A stretch of DNA of 64,000 nucleotides from Bradyrhizobium sp. CB82 (lineage in GTDB: Bacteria > Pseudomonadota > Alphaproteobacteria > Rhizobiales > Xanthobacteraceae): positions 496,001 to 560,000 of the forward strand of contig NZ_CP121650.1 of the NCBI RefSeq assembly GCF_029714405.1. The letters run 5' to 3'. Below the pieces are notes generated by a model. That model saw only the letters and a list, made by a program, of their open reading frames with translations. It was not told the origin of the DNA and did no database searches. Shown in pieces: positions 34,914-43,378 of the stretch. Within the stretch, counting starts at the first letter, position 1. Every line of letters begins with the position of its first letter. The position numbers and the translations under genes are program-made.

Positions 34914-36467
34914 ATGGAACCTGACTTCGCCGCAAACGTTGTCGATGGTCGCGGATTTGAATCAGGCCGCACCTCCAGCAATAGCGCGATGGACTTGCAG
35001 CAAACCCCAGCGCTGAAGTTTGATTCTGCGGTCTCGGCAGCAGCGCATGATCGCGTCGTCGAGACCAGCATCCCCTCGCGCCTCGACGCGCTGCCCTGGA
35101 GCGGCTTTCACACCCGCGTCGTGCTGGCACTCGGTATCACCTGGATTCTCGACGGGCTGGAGGTGACGCTGGCCGGCGCGCTCTCCGGCGCCTTGAAGCA
35201 AAGCCCGATGCTGCACTTCTCCAATCTCGATCTCGGCATCGCCAACTCCGCCTATCTTGCCGGCGCGGTGCTGGGCGCGCTCGGCTTCGGCTGGTTGACC
35301 GATCGCATCGGGCGCAAGAAGCTGTTCTTCATCACACTGGCCGTTTATCTGTCCGCGACCGCCGCGACCGCATTGTCGTGGAATATCGCGAGCTACGCGC
35401 TGTTTCGTTTCCTCACCGGCGCCGGCATCGGTGGCGAATACACCGCGATCAACTCGACCATCCAGGAACTGGTGCCGGCGCGGTACCGCGGCTGGACCGA
35501 TCTCATCATCAACGGCAGTTTCTGGATCGGCGCCGCCATGGGTGCGGTGAGCGCCATCGTCCTGCTCGATCCCGCCGTGATCGGTCCCGATCTCGGCTGG
35601 CGCCTCGCTTATCTGATCGGTGCGACGATCGGCCTGGTCGTGCTGTTCATGCGGATGTGGATTCCGGAGAGCCCGCGCTGGCTGATGATCCATGGCCGCC
35701 CCGATGAGGCCCACGCGATCGTCGACGACGTCGAGCGGTCGGTGATCGGCCGTCAGCAGGGCGAGACCGCCTTCGCGAAGATCCGCCTCAAAATGCGTGA
35801 CCACACGCCGCTTGGCGAGGTCGCGCATACGCTGTTCTCGGTCTATCGCCAGCGCGCGCTGGTGGGGTTGGTGCTGATGAGCGCACAGGCCTTCTTCTAC
35901 AACGCGATCTTCTTCACCTTCGCGCTGGTGCTGACCGATTTCTACGGCATCAGCGCCGATGGCGTCGGCTGGTACATTCTGCCGTTCGCTGCCGGCAATT
36001 TTCTGGGCCCGCTATTGCTCGGCCGCCTCTTCGATACGCTCGGCCGCCGTACCATGATCGTGCTGACCTATGGCGTATCAGGCCTGTTGCTTGCATTCTC
36101 TGGCTATCTCTTCTCGATCGGCGCGCTGAGCGCGCAGGGACAGACGATCGCCTGGATGGTGATATTCTTCTTTGCTTCGCCTGCCGCGAGCGCCGCCTAT
36201 CTCACCGTCAGCGAGAACTTTCCGCTGGAGGTGCGCGCGCTCGCGATCGCGGTGTTCTATGCGATCGGCACCGGCATTGGCGGGGTCGTGGGTCCCGCGC
36301 TGTTCGGCGCGCTGATCGACACCGGCTCCCGCACCAGCGTGTTCGCGGGTTATCTTTTGGGATCGGTGCTGATGATCGGGGCCGCAATCGTGGCGTGGCG
36401 CTATGCGGTTGCCGCAGAACGCAAATCGCTCGAACAGATCGCGCGGCCGCTTGCCTTTATGGAGTAG
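34914..36467 (+). CDS. MFS transporter (sugar/aromatic-acid porter type)
   Basis: A 517-residue, 12-helix transporter of the major facilitator superfamily. Signature loops are GWLTDRIGRKKLFFITL between helices 2 and 3, LTGAGIGGEYTAINSTIQEL, PESPRWLMIHGRPDEA, and GRLFDTLGRRTMIVLTYG in the second half. These match the sugar-porter/SP-like or acid:H+ symporter group; the substrate is not decided. The frame opens at 34800, but the ATG at 34914 is preferred with GAGGTGG upstream; 34989 is also possible. The otsB gene follows after three bases, so co-transcription with trehalose synthesis is likely. Confidence 0.88.
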   Translation: MEPDFAANVVDGRGFESGRTSSNSAMDLQQTPALKFDSAVSAAAHDRVVETSIPSRLDALPWSGFHTRVVLALGITWILDGLEVTLAGALSGALKQSPMLHFSNLDLGIANSAYLAGAVLGALGFGWLTDRIGRKKLFFITLAVYLSATAATALSWNIASYALFRFLTGAGIGGEYTAINSTIQELVPARYRGWTDLIINGSFWIGAAMGAVSAIVLLDPAVIGPDLGWRLAYLIGATIGLVVLFMRMWIPESPRWLMIHGRPDEAHAIVDDVERSVIGRQQGETAFAKIRLKMRDHTPLGEVAHTLFSVYRQRALVGLVLMSAQAFFYNAIFFTFALVLTDFYGISADGVGWYILPFAAGNFLGPLLLGRLFDTLGRRTMIVLTYGVSGLLLAFSGYLFSIGALSAQGQTIAWMVIFFFASPAASAAYLTVSENFPLEVRALAIAVFYAIGTGIGGVVGPALFGALIDTGSRTSVFAGYLLGSVLMIGAAIVAWRYAVAAERKSLEQIARPLAFME

Positions 36468-36470
36468 GCT

Positions 36471-37280
36471 ATGAACTCGGAAGTGATGGACATACGAACC
36501 ATGGAAGACGACGAGACGCCGGAGACGGTGCCGGTGCCGCAGGCCTTGGTGCCGCATCTCAGCGAGACGGCGATTCTGCTCGACATCGACGGCACGCTGC
36601 TCGAACTGATGCCGACGCCGCGCGAGGTCTGGGTGCCGCCCGGCCTTTCGAAGACGCTCAATCGCCTGGTGGAGCGGACCTCCGGCGCGCTCGCGCTCGT
36701 CAGCGGACGCTCGCTCAACGACATCGACCTGATCTTCGCGCCGGATCAGTTTCCCGCCGTCGGAGGCCATGGCGCGGAGATGCGCCTCGAAACCGATGCC
36801 GAGGCGGTGGCAAGCCATGCCCCGCCGATGGACAAGGAGCTGAAGCGGCGCCTCGCCGCGATCGCAAAGCTTTCGCCCGGCATTCTGCTCGAGGACAAGG
36901 GTTACTCGCTCGCACTGCATTATCGTCTCGCCCCACATGCGGAGAAGGCGATCTATGCGGCCGTGTCGCTGATCCGGGCCGATCTGCCGAACGCGCCGAT
37001 CGAAGTGCTGCCGGGCAAGTGCGTCTGCGAGATCAAGCATTCCGGCTTCACCAAGGCGAGCGGCGTGCGCGAGTTGATGACGCATGAGCCGTTCAGGGGG
37101 CGTCGTCCGCTGTTCATCGGCGACGATGTCACCGATGAAACCGTGTTCGCGATCATGCCCGACATGAACGGACTCGCATTCTCGGTGGGACGTCGCGCGC
37201 GTGGCGTGAATGGCCATTTCGACTCACCCAGTGATGTGCGCGAGTTCCTCGCCCATCTGCTCGACGGCGATACAAGGTAA
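36471..37280 (+). CDS. otsB: Trehalose-6-phosphate phosphatase
   Basis: A 269-residue HAD-superfamily phosphatase that removes phosphate from trehalose 6-phosphate to give trehalose. The nucleophile motif is ILLDIDGTLLELMPTP (D-x-D-G-T near residue 38). Motif II is LVSGRSL, and motif IV is FIGDDVTDETVF. ALHYRLAP is also typical of OtsB. It starts three bases after the MFS gene stop and lies upstream of otsA. Trehalose here serves osmotic and desiccation tolerance, as in rhizobia generally. Confidence 0.94.
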   Translation: MNSEVMDIRTMEDDETPETVPVPQALVPHLSETAILLDIDGTLLELMPTPREVWVPPGLSKTLNRLVERTSGALALVSGRSLNDIDLIFAPDQFPAVGGHGAEMRLETDAEAVASHAPPMDKELKRRLAAIAKLSPGILLEDKGYSLALHYRLAPHAEKAIYAAVSLIRADLPNAPIEVLPGKCVCEIKHSGFTKASGVRELMTHEPFRGRRPLFIGDDVTDETVFAIMPDMNGLAFSVGRRARGVNGHFDSPSDVREFLAHLLDGDTR

Positions 37281-37410
37281 AAGCAAGGCAGCGCCACGCC
37301 GGAGCCATAAAGACCTCGGAACCGCGTGACGCGTGGGCGTCTCTTGCCGCGCAACCGGGAACGCAGAAACTGTCTTTGCGTCGAATTTTTCATTTAGGAG
37401 GACAAAAGAC

Positions 37411-37468
37411 GGTTCCGGCACACGCGCCTGATTTTGGTTTCAATTGGTTGAAACCATGTTCCGGAACC
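37411..37468. promoter_or_regulatory. Nested inverted repeats upstream of otsA
   Basis: Outer arms GGTTCCGG (37411-37418) and CCGGAACC (37461-37468) enclose an inner perfect palindrome GGTTTCAA-TTGG-TTGAAACC (37436-37455). This lies 54 bases before the otsA start. A 15-codon frame (37456-37503) begins at the inner palindrome's edge but has no ribosome-binding site. Candidate operator or leader hairpin for otsA. Confidence 0.5.
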
Positions 37469-37521
37469 ATATTGATGAACGCCAGTTAAACGAGGCGGAA
37501 TAAACAGGAGGGGACGACCCT

Positions 37522-38985
37522 GTGAATCTCGTCGTCGTGTCAAACCGCGTCGCGCGCGGCAAACCAAACGAAGCCATGACGGGCGGCCTTGCGGCGGCCC
37601 TGCTGCCCGTAGTGGAACATTCGGGAGCGATCTGGGTAGGTTCCTCGGGCAGGGTGCGCGATGGTCATCAGAAGGAGCCGTTTGCCGAGATCGAGGCGCT
37701 CGGCACCGGCGCGCTGGCGACGCTGGACCTGCCGGCAGCGCACTACGGCGGCTATTACGAGGGTTTCGCCAATTCGGCACTGTGGCCGGCGCTGCATTCG
37801 CGCAGCGATCTCATTCGCGTCTCGCAGGGCGATTATCTCAGCTATCGCGAGGTCAACGCCTTCATGGCGCGCGCGCTGCTCCGCTTCCGCAAAGAGCGCA
37901 CCGCCTTCTGGGTGCAGGATTATCATTTCCTCGCGCTCGGCGCTGAGCTGCGCGATCTCGGCGTCGAGGACCCGATCGGCTTTTTCCTGCACACGCCCTG
38001 GCCGGTCCCGGCCGTGATCCAGGGCGTGCCCCATCATCGCGAACTGATCGAGGCGATGCTCGGCTATGACCTCATCGGCTTCCAGACCGAGGAAGATTGC
38101 CGGAATTTCCTCGGCTATGTCGGTCACGAACTCGGACTGACGGTCGACGACGGCATCGTCACCTCCAAGCATGGCCGCACGCGGTGCCAGGTGTTTCCGA
38201 TCGGCATCGATGCGGAAAAATTCGCACAGTATGCCGCGAAGTCAGTCTCGCATCCCGACGTGTCGCGGCTGCGCCGCAGTCTCAACGGCGAAAAGCTCGC
38301 GATCGGCGTCGACCGGCTCGACTATTCCAAGGGCCTCGTCAATCGCATCAGCGCTTTCGATCGCCTGTGGACCGAGCAGCCGCAGTTTTCGCGCAGCATC
38401 TCGCTCCTTCAGATCGCAAACCCCTCGCGCGGCGGCATCGAGGCTTATGGCAACCTCCAGAACGAGGTCGCGCGGCTCGTCACCGACGTCAACGGCCGCC
38501 ATGGCGAGGTCGACTGGACGCCGATCCGATATCTCAACAAGGGTTTTAGCCAGGCGGTGCTTGCCGGCCTCTATCGCACCGCGCAGGTCGGCGTAGTGAC
38601 GCCGCTCCATGACGGCATGAACTTGGTTGCCAAGGAATATGTCGCTGCGCAAAACCCGGCCGATCCCGGCGTGCTCGTGCTGTCGAAATTCGCGGGTGCG
38701 GCAAACGAGCTCGACACCGCGCTGTTGGTCAATCCGCACGATATCGATGGCATGGCGCGCGCGATCTCGATCGCCGCATCGATGCCGCTCACCGAGCGCA
38801 AGATGCGCTGGGAGGCGATGATGAAGAAGCTGCGCGGGCACACCATCCAGCAATGGTCCGCCGACTTCGTCGCGCAGCTGGAGAGGAGCCGCACCGAGAA
38901 GTCCACCGTCGCACCACTGACCGCACAATCCCCACAGGCGCTGCGCTGGCTGAAGTCGGCGATCTCGGGCGTGAGGCTGATGTAG
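37522..38985 (+). CDS. otsA: Alpha,alpha-trehalose-phosphate synthase (UDP-forming)
   Basis: A 487-residue GT20 glycosyltransferase that joins glucose from UDP-glucose to glucose 6-phosphate. Hallmarks are NLVVVSNRVARG with the GGLAAAL loop, VQDYHFLALGAELRD, IGFFLHTPWPVP, FQTEEDCRNF, GVDRLDYSKGLVNRI and HDGMNLVAKEYVAAQ. Full length. The start is a GTG at 37522 with AGGAGGGG upstream. It follows otsB by 241 bases that carry nested inverted repeats, so it may have its own promoter. Confidence 0.96.
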   Translation: MNLVVVSNRVARGKPNEAMTGGLAAALLPVVEHSGAIWVGSSGRVRDGHQKEPFAEIEALGTGALATLDLPAAHYGGYYEGFANSALWPALHSRSDLIRVSQGDYLSYREVNAFMARALLRFRKERTAFWVQDYHFLALGAELRDLGVEDPIGFFLHTPWPVPAVIQGVPHHRELIEAMLGYDLIGFQTEEDCRNFLGYVGHELGLTVDDGIVTSKHGRTRCQVFPIGIDAEKFAQYAAKSVSHPDVSRLRRSLNGEKLAIGVDRLDYSKGLVNRISAFDRLWTEQPQFSRSISLLQIANPSRGGIEAYGNLQNEVARLVTDVNGRHGEVDWTPIRYLNKGFSQAVLAGLYRTAQVGVVTPLHDGMNLVAKEYVAAQNPADPGVLVLSKFAGAANELDTALLVNPHDIDGMARAISIAASMPLTERKMRWEAMMKKLRGHTIQQWSADFVAQLERSRTEKSTVAPLTAQSPQALRWLKSAISGVRLM

Positions 38986-39003
38986 CTGTCTAGCTGTCCT
39001 GCT

Positions 39004-39031
39004 CACCTCTCCCCGCAGGCGGGGCGAGGTG
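39004..39031. terminator. GC-rich hairpin between otsA and a convergent gene
   Basis: CACCTCTCCCCGC pairs with GCGGGGCGAGGTG-type sequence across a 3-4 base loop (CACCTC with GAGGTG and CCCCGC with GGGGC). No T-run. It serves as a likely bidirectional stop between otsA and the small secreted protein gene. Confidence 0.55.
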
Positions 39032-39051
39032 AAGAGGGAGCGCATCACGCA

Positions 39052-39390
39052 TCAGTAACAATACGACACACCGTCGAGCACTGCGCAGCGCCGTTTGTTT
39101 GGCGCGTTCGGATCGTCCATCGGTACCATGCCGTTGCCCTGGCCGACGAACACGCCTTGTCCGACATGCACGGATGATTTGTTGCCGATGATCACGCTCG
39201 GATGTGGCGATGCGCTTGAGCGCGTGCCGTCCGGCCAGATGATGGCGTCGCCCGCCAGTACCCCGCGCCGGCCGTCATCGCAGGTCACCTCGGCGCCCTG
39301 GCGCGTGCACATCTGCGCGGCCGCCGGGCCCGAAATCACCGAGACGACCGATACAAGGCCCAAAACTGCGATGGCTCGAAAGCAGGTCAT
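39052..39390 (-). CDS. Small secreted hypothetical protein
   Basis: A 112-residue protein with a clear signal peptide (FRAIAVLGLVSVVSVISGPAAAQ). The mature part has four Cys (MCTRQGAEVTCDDG near the start and RRCAVLDGVSYCY at the end), suggesting two disulphides. The central part is Gly/Val-rich (SSVHVGQGVFVGQGNG). The ATG at 39390 is chosen because AGGGGAT lies just upstream; the in-frame ATG at 39405 precedes that site. I do not recognise a named family. It is convergent with otsA. Confidence 0.7.
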   Translation of the reverse strand: MTCFRAIAVLGLVSVVSVISGPAAAQMCTRQGAEVTCDDGRRGVLAGDAIIWPDGTRSSASPHPSVIIGNKSSVHVGQGVFVGQGNGMVPMDDPNAPNKRRCAVLDGVSYCY

Positions 39391-39589
39391 GGTATCCCCT
39401 CTCATCTGTCGAAAGCGCAGCTTGGGAATCGTCGCGCCAGAGCCGCCCCCGGTTCACCCCGGGAGGTATCGTCCAAGCTTCGAAGGCCCATATATTTCTC
39501 ATTGAAATACAAAGACTTAAGGAAATTTCGGCCGATCGGTCTGCAGTCCCTTGCAAAATCAGCCGCGCCCCTTCAAGAGAGGGCGCTCC

Positions 39590-39679
39590 GGAGAGATGGC
39601 CGAGTGGCTTAAGGCGCACGCTTGGAAAGCGTGTGTGCGGGAAACCGTACCGTGGGTTCGAATCCCACTCTCTCCGCCA
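39590..39679 (+). tRNA. tRNA-Ser (anticodon GGA)
   Basis: A 90-base class II tRNA with encoded CCA. The acceptor stem GGAGAGA (39590-39596) pairs with TCTCTCC (39669-39675), the discriminator is G, and CCA is at 39677-39679. The anticodon loop TTGGAAA gives anticodon GGA at 39624-39626 (reads UCC/UCU). The long variable arm expected of serine tRNAs is present, and the T loop is GGTTCGAATCC. Confidence 0.97.
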
Positions 39680-39765
39680 TCTGTCGGCGCAAGCGACTGA
39701 AACTCCGCATTTACCTATAAAATAAGGCTTTCCGAAAAGTCCGGTGGTACACAGGAGTGGTCACC

Positions 39766-39984
39766 GTGGGCTTCCGCGTGATTCAGCCTTGGGTCAATCC
39801 GCGATCCGAATTCTACTGGTTCAGGCGCCGCGTTCCGAAGGCCTACCGCCATTTCGACGAGCTGATTGCCGACATCGGCGCGAAGAACCAGAAGCGCGGC
39901 GGGCTCAACGGCCGCTTCCTGCCGCCGGACGCCGACGCCTATGCGAAATTCCCGGCGTCAGCGCCGGATTATCGCGTGGCGTGA
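39766..39984 (+). CDS. Small protein resembling an integrase N-terminal stub
   Basis: A 72-residue frame starting at a GTG at 39766 with AGGAG eight bases upstream. Residues about 5-30 (PWVNPRSEFYWFRRRVPKAY) resemble the start of some tyrosine integrases (Y-x-F-R-R-R-V-P). The rest (KRGGLNGRFLPPDADAYAKF) is not recognised and no catalytic domain follows. It lies 86 bases after the 3' end of tRNA-Ser, a common attachment site for genomic islands. Its last 16 bases overlap the convergent GntR gene. It may also be a genuine small conserved protein. Confidence 0.45.
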   Translation: MGFRVIQPWVNPRSEFYWFRRRVPKAYRHFDELIADIGAKNQKRGGLNGRFLPPDADAYAKFPASAPDYRVA

Positions 39985-40694
39985 GACGCGTCGGACTTCG
40001 GTAACACGGCCTCGAGGTCTGAATAGATCACGTCGGCCGTGCGCTGATAGTGCTGCTGGAGCAGTGCGACAGCGTCATCCGTCTTGCGATCGAGCACCGC
40101 CTGAAGGATCTGCGCATGCTCGGTCCCGATCTTGCGGACCGGATAGGCCTTGGCGATCGACATCATGCGATAGCGATAGAGCCGGTCGGCGAGCTGCTCG
40201 CAGAAGCCGAGCAGCGGGCGCGAGCCGCACAGCCCGATCAGCGTCGCGTGAAAGGCGCGGTGCGCCTTCTCCCAGTCGGGATTGTCCGTGAACTTGTCCG
40301 GATCGAGCGAACGCGGCGTGCGGTCGAGGCGGTGGTGCGTCACCAGCAGCGCCTCCTCCCAGTCCTGGGTGGCGTTCTGCATGGATTCGCGCAGGGCGAG
40401 ACCTTCGACCCAGCAGCGCGTCTTCGTCAGCTCCTGGAGCTCGTCCTTGCTGACCGGCTTCACGTAGAAGCCGCGCTGCTCCATGCCAATGACGAACTCC
40501 TCCGTGGTGAGGCGATTGAGCGCCTCGCGCAGCGGGGTCTGCCCGACATTGTAATGCTCCATCAAGAAGCGCGACTGGAGCTTGCGGCCGGGCGCGAGCC
40601 GCGTGGTCAGGATGTCGGCCTTGAGGCGGGCATAGATGCTGGTCGCCAACGTCGCCGGCGCATCCGTCTTCGGGCTGGACAGGTCAGAACTCAT
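39969..40694 (-). CDS. GntR-family (FCD) transcriptional regulator
   Basis: A 241-residue regulator. The winged-helix GntR domain spans about 15-80 (SIYARLKADILTTRLAPGRK, LMEHYNVGQTPLREALNRLT). The all-helical FCD ligand domain covers about 90-225, with metal-type residues in HRAFHATLIGLCGS and GTEHAQILQAVLDRKTDDAV. It is divergent from the aromatic-cleavage operon starting at 40872, which it most likely controls in response to a pathway acid. An AT-rich palindrome lies between them. Confidence 0.92.
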   Translation of the reverse strand: MSSDLSSPKTDAPATLATSIYARLKADILTTRLAPGRKLQSRFLMEHYNVGQTPLREALNRLTTEEFVIGMEQRGFYVKPVSKDELQELTKTRCWVEGLALRESMQNATQDWEEALLVTHHRLDRTPRSLDPDKFTDNPDWEKAHRAFHATLIGLCGSRPLLGFCEQLADRLYRYRMMSIAKAYPVRKIGTEHAQILQAVLDRKTDDAVALLQQHYQRTADVIYSDLEAVLPKSDASHATR

Positions 40695-40743
40695 AGCGTG
40701 CCGTTGATCATCTGCACTTTTTGTACATCACGCTGGATCAAAG

Positions 40744-40764
40744 GCATAATTTATAAATTTATGC
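40744..40764. promoter_or_regulatory. AT-rich palindrome, candidate GntR operator
   Basis: GCATAA (40744-40749) and TTATGC (40759-40764) form perfect inverted arms around TTTATAAAT in the divergent region between the GntR gene and the operon at 40872. It is markedly AT-rich in a GC-rich genome, as expected for a control region. Confidence 0.55.
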
Positions 40765-40871
40765 TTTACTGGCCTGTTTGTATATATTACTTCTCTCCCA
40801 ACAACAACCGGCTCGGTGGCGATCAGCGGCTGCTTCGGCGCGCGTCTCCGGGCCTTTCACGAGGAAGCCCG

Positions 40872-41774
40872 ATGTCCGATTTTCCGGTGATCGCGTTGCG
40901 CAGCGTCGAGATCGCTACGCCGCATCTCGGCGCCTCGGCGGATTTCTATCGGAAAGTCTGGGGGCTCGATTTTGCCGCGGAAGCCGAAGGCACGATCTAT
41001 CTGGCGGCAACCGGAGCGGACTTCCACGTCCTCGAATTGACGCAAGGCGACCGCGCCGCGCTGCGCAAGATCAGTTTTCGCGCGCGTTCGCGCGAAGACC
41101 TCGACCGCCTGTTCGCGCGTGCGTGCGAGGCCAGTTGCGAGATCATCTCCCCGCCCGGCCCGTCGCATGCGCCCTCGGGCGGCGAGCACTTCGTGATCCG
41201 CGAGCCGCAAGGCTGCCGCATTGAGTTCGTCCACGGCGACCGCACCAAGACCGCGCGCGTCCTGGCTGATCGTCCCGAACGGCTCGCCCATGTCAACATC
41301 AACAGCGCCGATATCGAGAAGCTCTCGAAATTCTACCAGCAGGTGCTCGGCTTTCGCCTGACCGACCGCTCGAAGCTGATGGCTTTCCTGTGCTGCAACA
41401 GCGATCACCACGCCGTCGTGCTTGCGGAGGCCCCGCTCAACGGGCTCAACCACATCGCCTTCCTGATGCCTGACCTGGAATCGGTGATGCGCGGCTCGGG
41501 CCGCATGGTCGACCATGGCTTCCCGATCGGCTGGGGCGTCGGCCGCCATGGCCCCGGAGACAACGTGTTCGCCTATTTCGTCGATCCCTCGGGGATCGTC
41601 ATCGAATACACCGCCGAAGTCCTTCAGGTCGACGACCTCTATCGCGCCAAGGGACCCTCGGAATGGGTCTGGCCACCCGGGCGCACCGACCAATGGGGCA
41701 TCGCGCCGCCGAAGAGCGAAGCCTGCAAGACCGCGCAGCTCTCCGTCTTGTTCGACACGGAGCGCCGCACATGA
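40872..41774 (+). CDS. VOC-family extradiol ring-cleavage dioxygenase (catechol 2,3-dioxygenase-like)
   Basis: A 300-residue two-domain VOC protein. The N-terminal domain (about 5-120) lacks metal ligands, as is usual for type I extradiol enzymes. The C-terminal domain (about 135-270) has the candidate Fe(II) ligands: His in LAHVNINSAD, His in GLNHIAFLMPD and Glu in SGIVIEYTAEV. It would open a catechol-type ring next to the hydroxyl pair. The ATG at 40872 has AGGAAG upstream; the open frame from 40050 is antisense to the GntR gene. It is the first gene of the operon and overlaps the next gene by ATGA. Confidence 0.88.
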   Translation: MSDFPVIALRSVEIATPHLGASADFYRKVWGLDFAAEAEGTIYLAATGADFHVLELTQGDRAALRKISFRARSREDLDRLFARACEASCEIISPPGPSHAPSGGEHFVIREPQGCRIEFVHGDRTKTARVLADRPERLAHVNINSADIEKLSKFYQQVLGFRLTDRSKLMAFLCCNSDHHAVVLAEAPLNGLNHIAFLMPDLESVMRGSGRMVDHGFPIGWGVGRHGPGDNVFAYFVDPSGIVIEYTAEVLQVDDLYRAKGPSEWVWPPGRTDQWGIAPPKSEACKTAQLSVLFDTERRT

Positions 41775-43378
41775 CGACGTCCTCTGCTCATGCGCATTAC
41801 GACGTACTCGTCGTTGGCTTCGGACCGACCGGCGCCGTCGCGGCCGGCCTGCTTGGGCGCCTCTGCCATCGCGTGCTCGTCGTCGACCGTCTCACCGGCA
41901 TCTACGACAAGCCGCGCGCCATCGCGCTCGATCACGAGATCTTTCGTCACTTCGACAACATGGGATTGGCCGAGCCGATCGCGCCCCATGTCGAGCCCTT
42001 CACCGCCTCGGAGCATTTTGGCGCCGACGGCCAGCTGATCCGGCGCGTCCATATGGTCGCTGAACCCTATCCGCTCGGCTACACGCCGAGCATGGTGTTC
42101 AGCCAGCCGCCCGTCGAGGCGGTGCTGCGCCGTCACGCCTTGAGCTTTCCCAACGTCCGCGCCGAACTGGGCGTCGAGCTGGTCGACCTCGTGCAGCGAT
42201 CCGACCGTGTCGAGGCAACGCTGCGGGACGCCGACGGGCAGTTACGGAAGGTGACGGCGCGCTACGTCGTCGGCTGCGACGGCGCCTCGAGCACGGTGCG
42301 CCAGATCGGACGCATCGCGCTCGAAGACCTGATCTTCGACGAGCCCTGGCTGGTGGTCGACGTGCGCGTCAATCAGGAGGCTCTCGCCAAGCTGCCGCCA
42401 AACTCGGCGCAGTTCTGCAATCCGGCGCGGCCTGTCAGCTTCCTGATCGGCCCCGGCAATCATCGGCGCTGGGAAATCATGTTGCTGCCGGGCGAGGATG
42501 CCAGGCAGATGGAGCGGCCGGAGAATGTCTGGTCGCTGCTATCACCCTGGCTGACACCGGAAGACGGCGAACTGTGGCGGGCGGCCTCCTATCGCTTCCA
42601 CGCGCTGGTCGCCGCCAACTGGCGCGAGGGGCGCATCGTCATCGCCGGCGATGCCGCGCATCAGCAGCCCCCCTTCATCGGCCAGGGCATGTGCCAGGGC
42701 CTGCGCGATGCGACGAACCTCGTCTGGAAGCTCGACCGCGTGCTCAAAGGCACTTCGCAGGAGACGTTGCTCGACAGCTACACGGCCGAGCGCAAGCAGC
42801 ACGTGATCGAGCTGACTGGCAAGATCAAGGCGATCGGCCAGTCGATCTGCGAGCGAGATGCGGCGGCCGCGCGGCGCCGCGACGCGCAGATCCTCGATCA
42901 AGGCGGCGGCAAGCCGCTGGAGATCACGCGGCAGGAGATCATCCCGCCGCTGCGCACGGGCTTCCTGGCGGAGCACGTCGGAGCCGCGCGGGGCACCCTG
43001 TTTCCACAACCGATGGTCCTGCACGGCGGTGCACCTTGCCTGCTCGACAAGATCACCGGGCCGGGCTTCCGCGTCGTCATCGACGGCCGCCGCAGCGATG
43101 TGCCCTCTCTGATGGCGCTCTGCGCCGCGCATCCCGAACTGGCTGCAACGGCCATCGCACCTTCCGGCACCGGCGCCTCCGGCGTGCTCGAAGAGACCGA
43201 CGGCGTGCTGGCCGGCTGGTTCGACCGGTACGCCGCCGCCGCCGCACTCGTGCGGCCGGATCATTACGTGTTCGGGACGGCGCAGGATGCCGCAGAACTC
43301 GACGATCTCTTGCGCGACGTCAGCGCGCGCCTGCACGGCCAACCCGATCCCAATGTCAGAATGGAGAAGACAGCATGA
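41771..43378 (+). CDS. FAD-dependent aromatic hydroxylase (MhpA-like)
   Basis: A 535-residue flavin monooxygenase. It has the FAD motif DVLVVGFGPTGAVAAGLLG (residues about 11-29), the D-G motif YVVGCDGASSTVRQIG and GDAAHQQPPFIGQGMCQGLR. A C-terminal thioredoxin-like domain is present. It resembles 3-(3-hydroxyphenyl)propionate hydroxylase and relatives, which make catechols for extradiol cleavage, matching the dioxygenase it follows. The ATG at 41771 overlaps the previous stop (ATGA). Its 3' end overlaps the next gene likewise. The true aromatic substrate is not determined. Confidence 0.9.
   Translation: MTTSSAHAHYDVLVVGFGPTGAVAAGLLGRLCHRVLVVDRLTGIYDKPRAIALDHEIFRHFDNMGLAEPIAPHVEPFTASEHFGADGQLIRRVHMVAEPYPLGYTPSMVFSQPPVEAVLRRHALSFPNVRAELGVELVDLVQRSDRVEATLRDADGQLRKVTARYVVGCDGASSTVRQIGRIALEDLIFDEPWLVVDVRVNQEALAKLPPNSAQFCNPARPVSFLIGPGNHRRWEIMLLPGEDARQMERPENVWSLLSPWLTPEDGELWRAASYRFHALVAANWREGRIVIAGDAAHQQPPFIGQGMCQGLRDATNLVWKLDRVLKGTSQETLLDSYTAERKQHVIELTGKIKAIGQSICERDAAAARRRDAQILDQGGGKPLEITRQEIIPPLRTGFLAEHVGAARGTLFPQPMVLHGGAPCLLDKITGPGFRVVIDGRRSDVPSLMALCAAHPELAATAIAPSGTGASGVLEETDGVLAGWFDRYAAAAALVRPDHYVFGTAQDAAELDDLLRDVSARLHGQPDPNVRMEKTA

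Noticed and set aside
37456..37503. 15-codon frame before otsA as a gene
   Set aside because: No ribosome-binding site and no comparison available; mentioned only with the palindrome.
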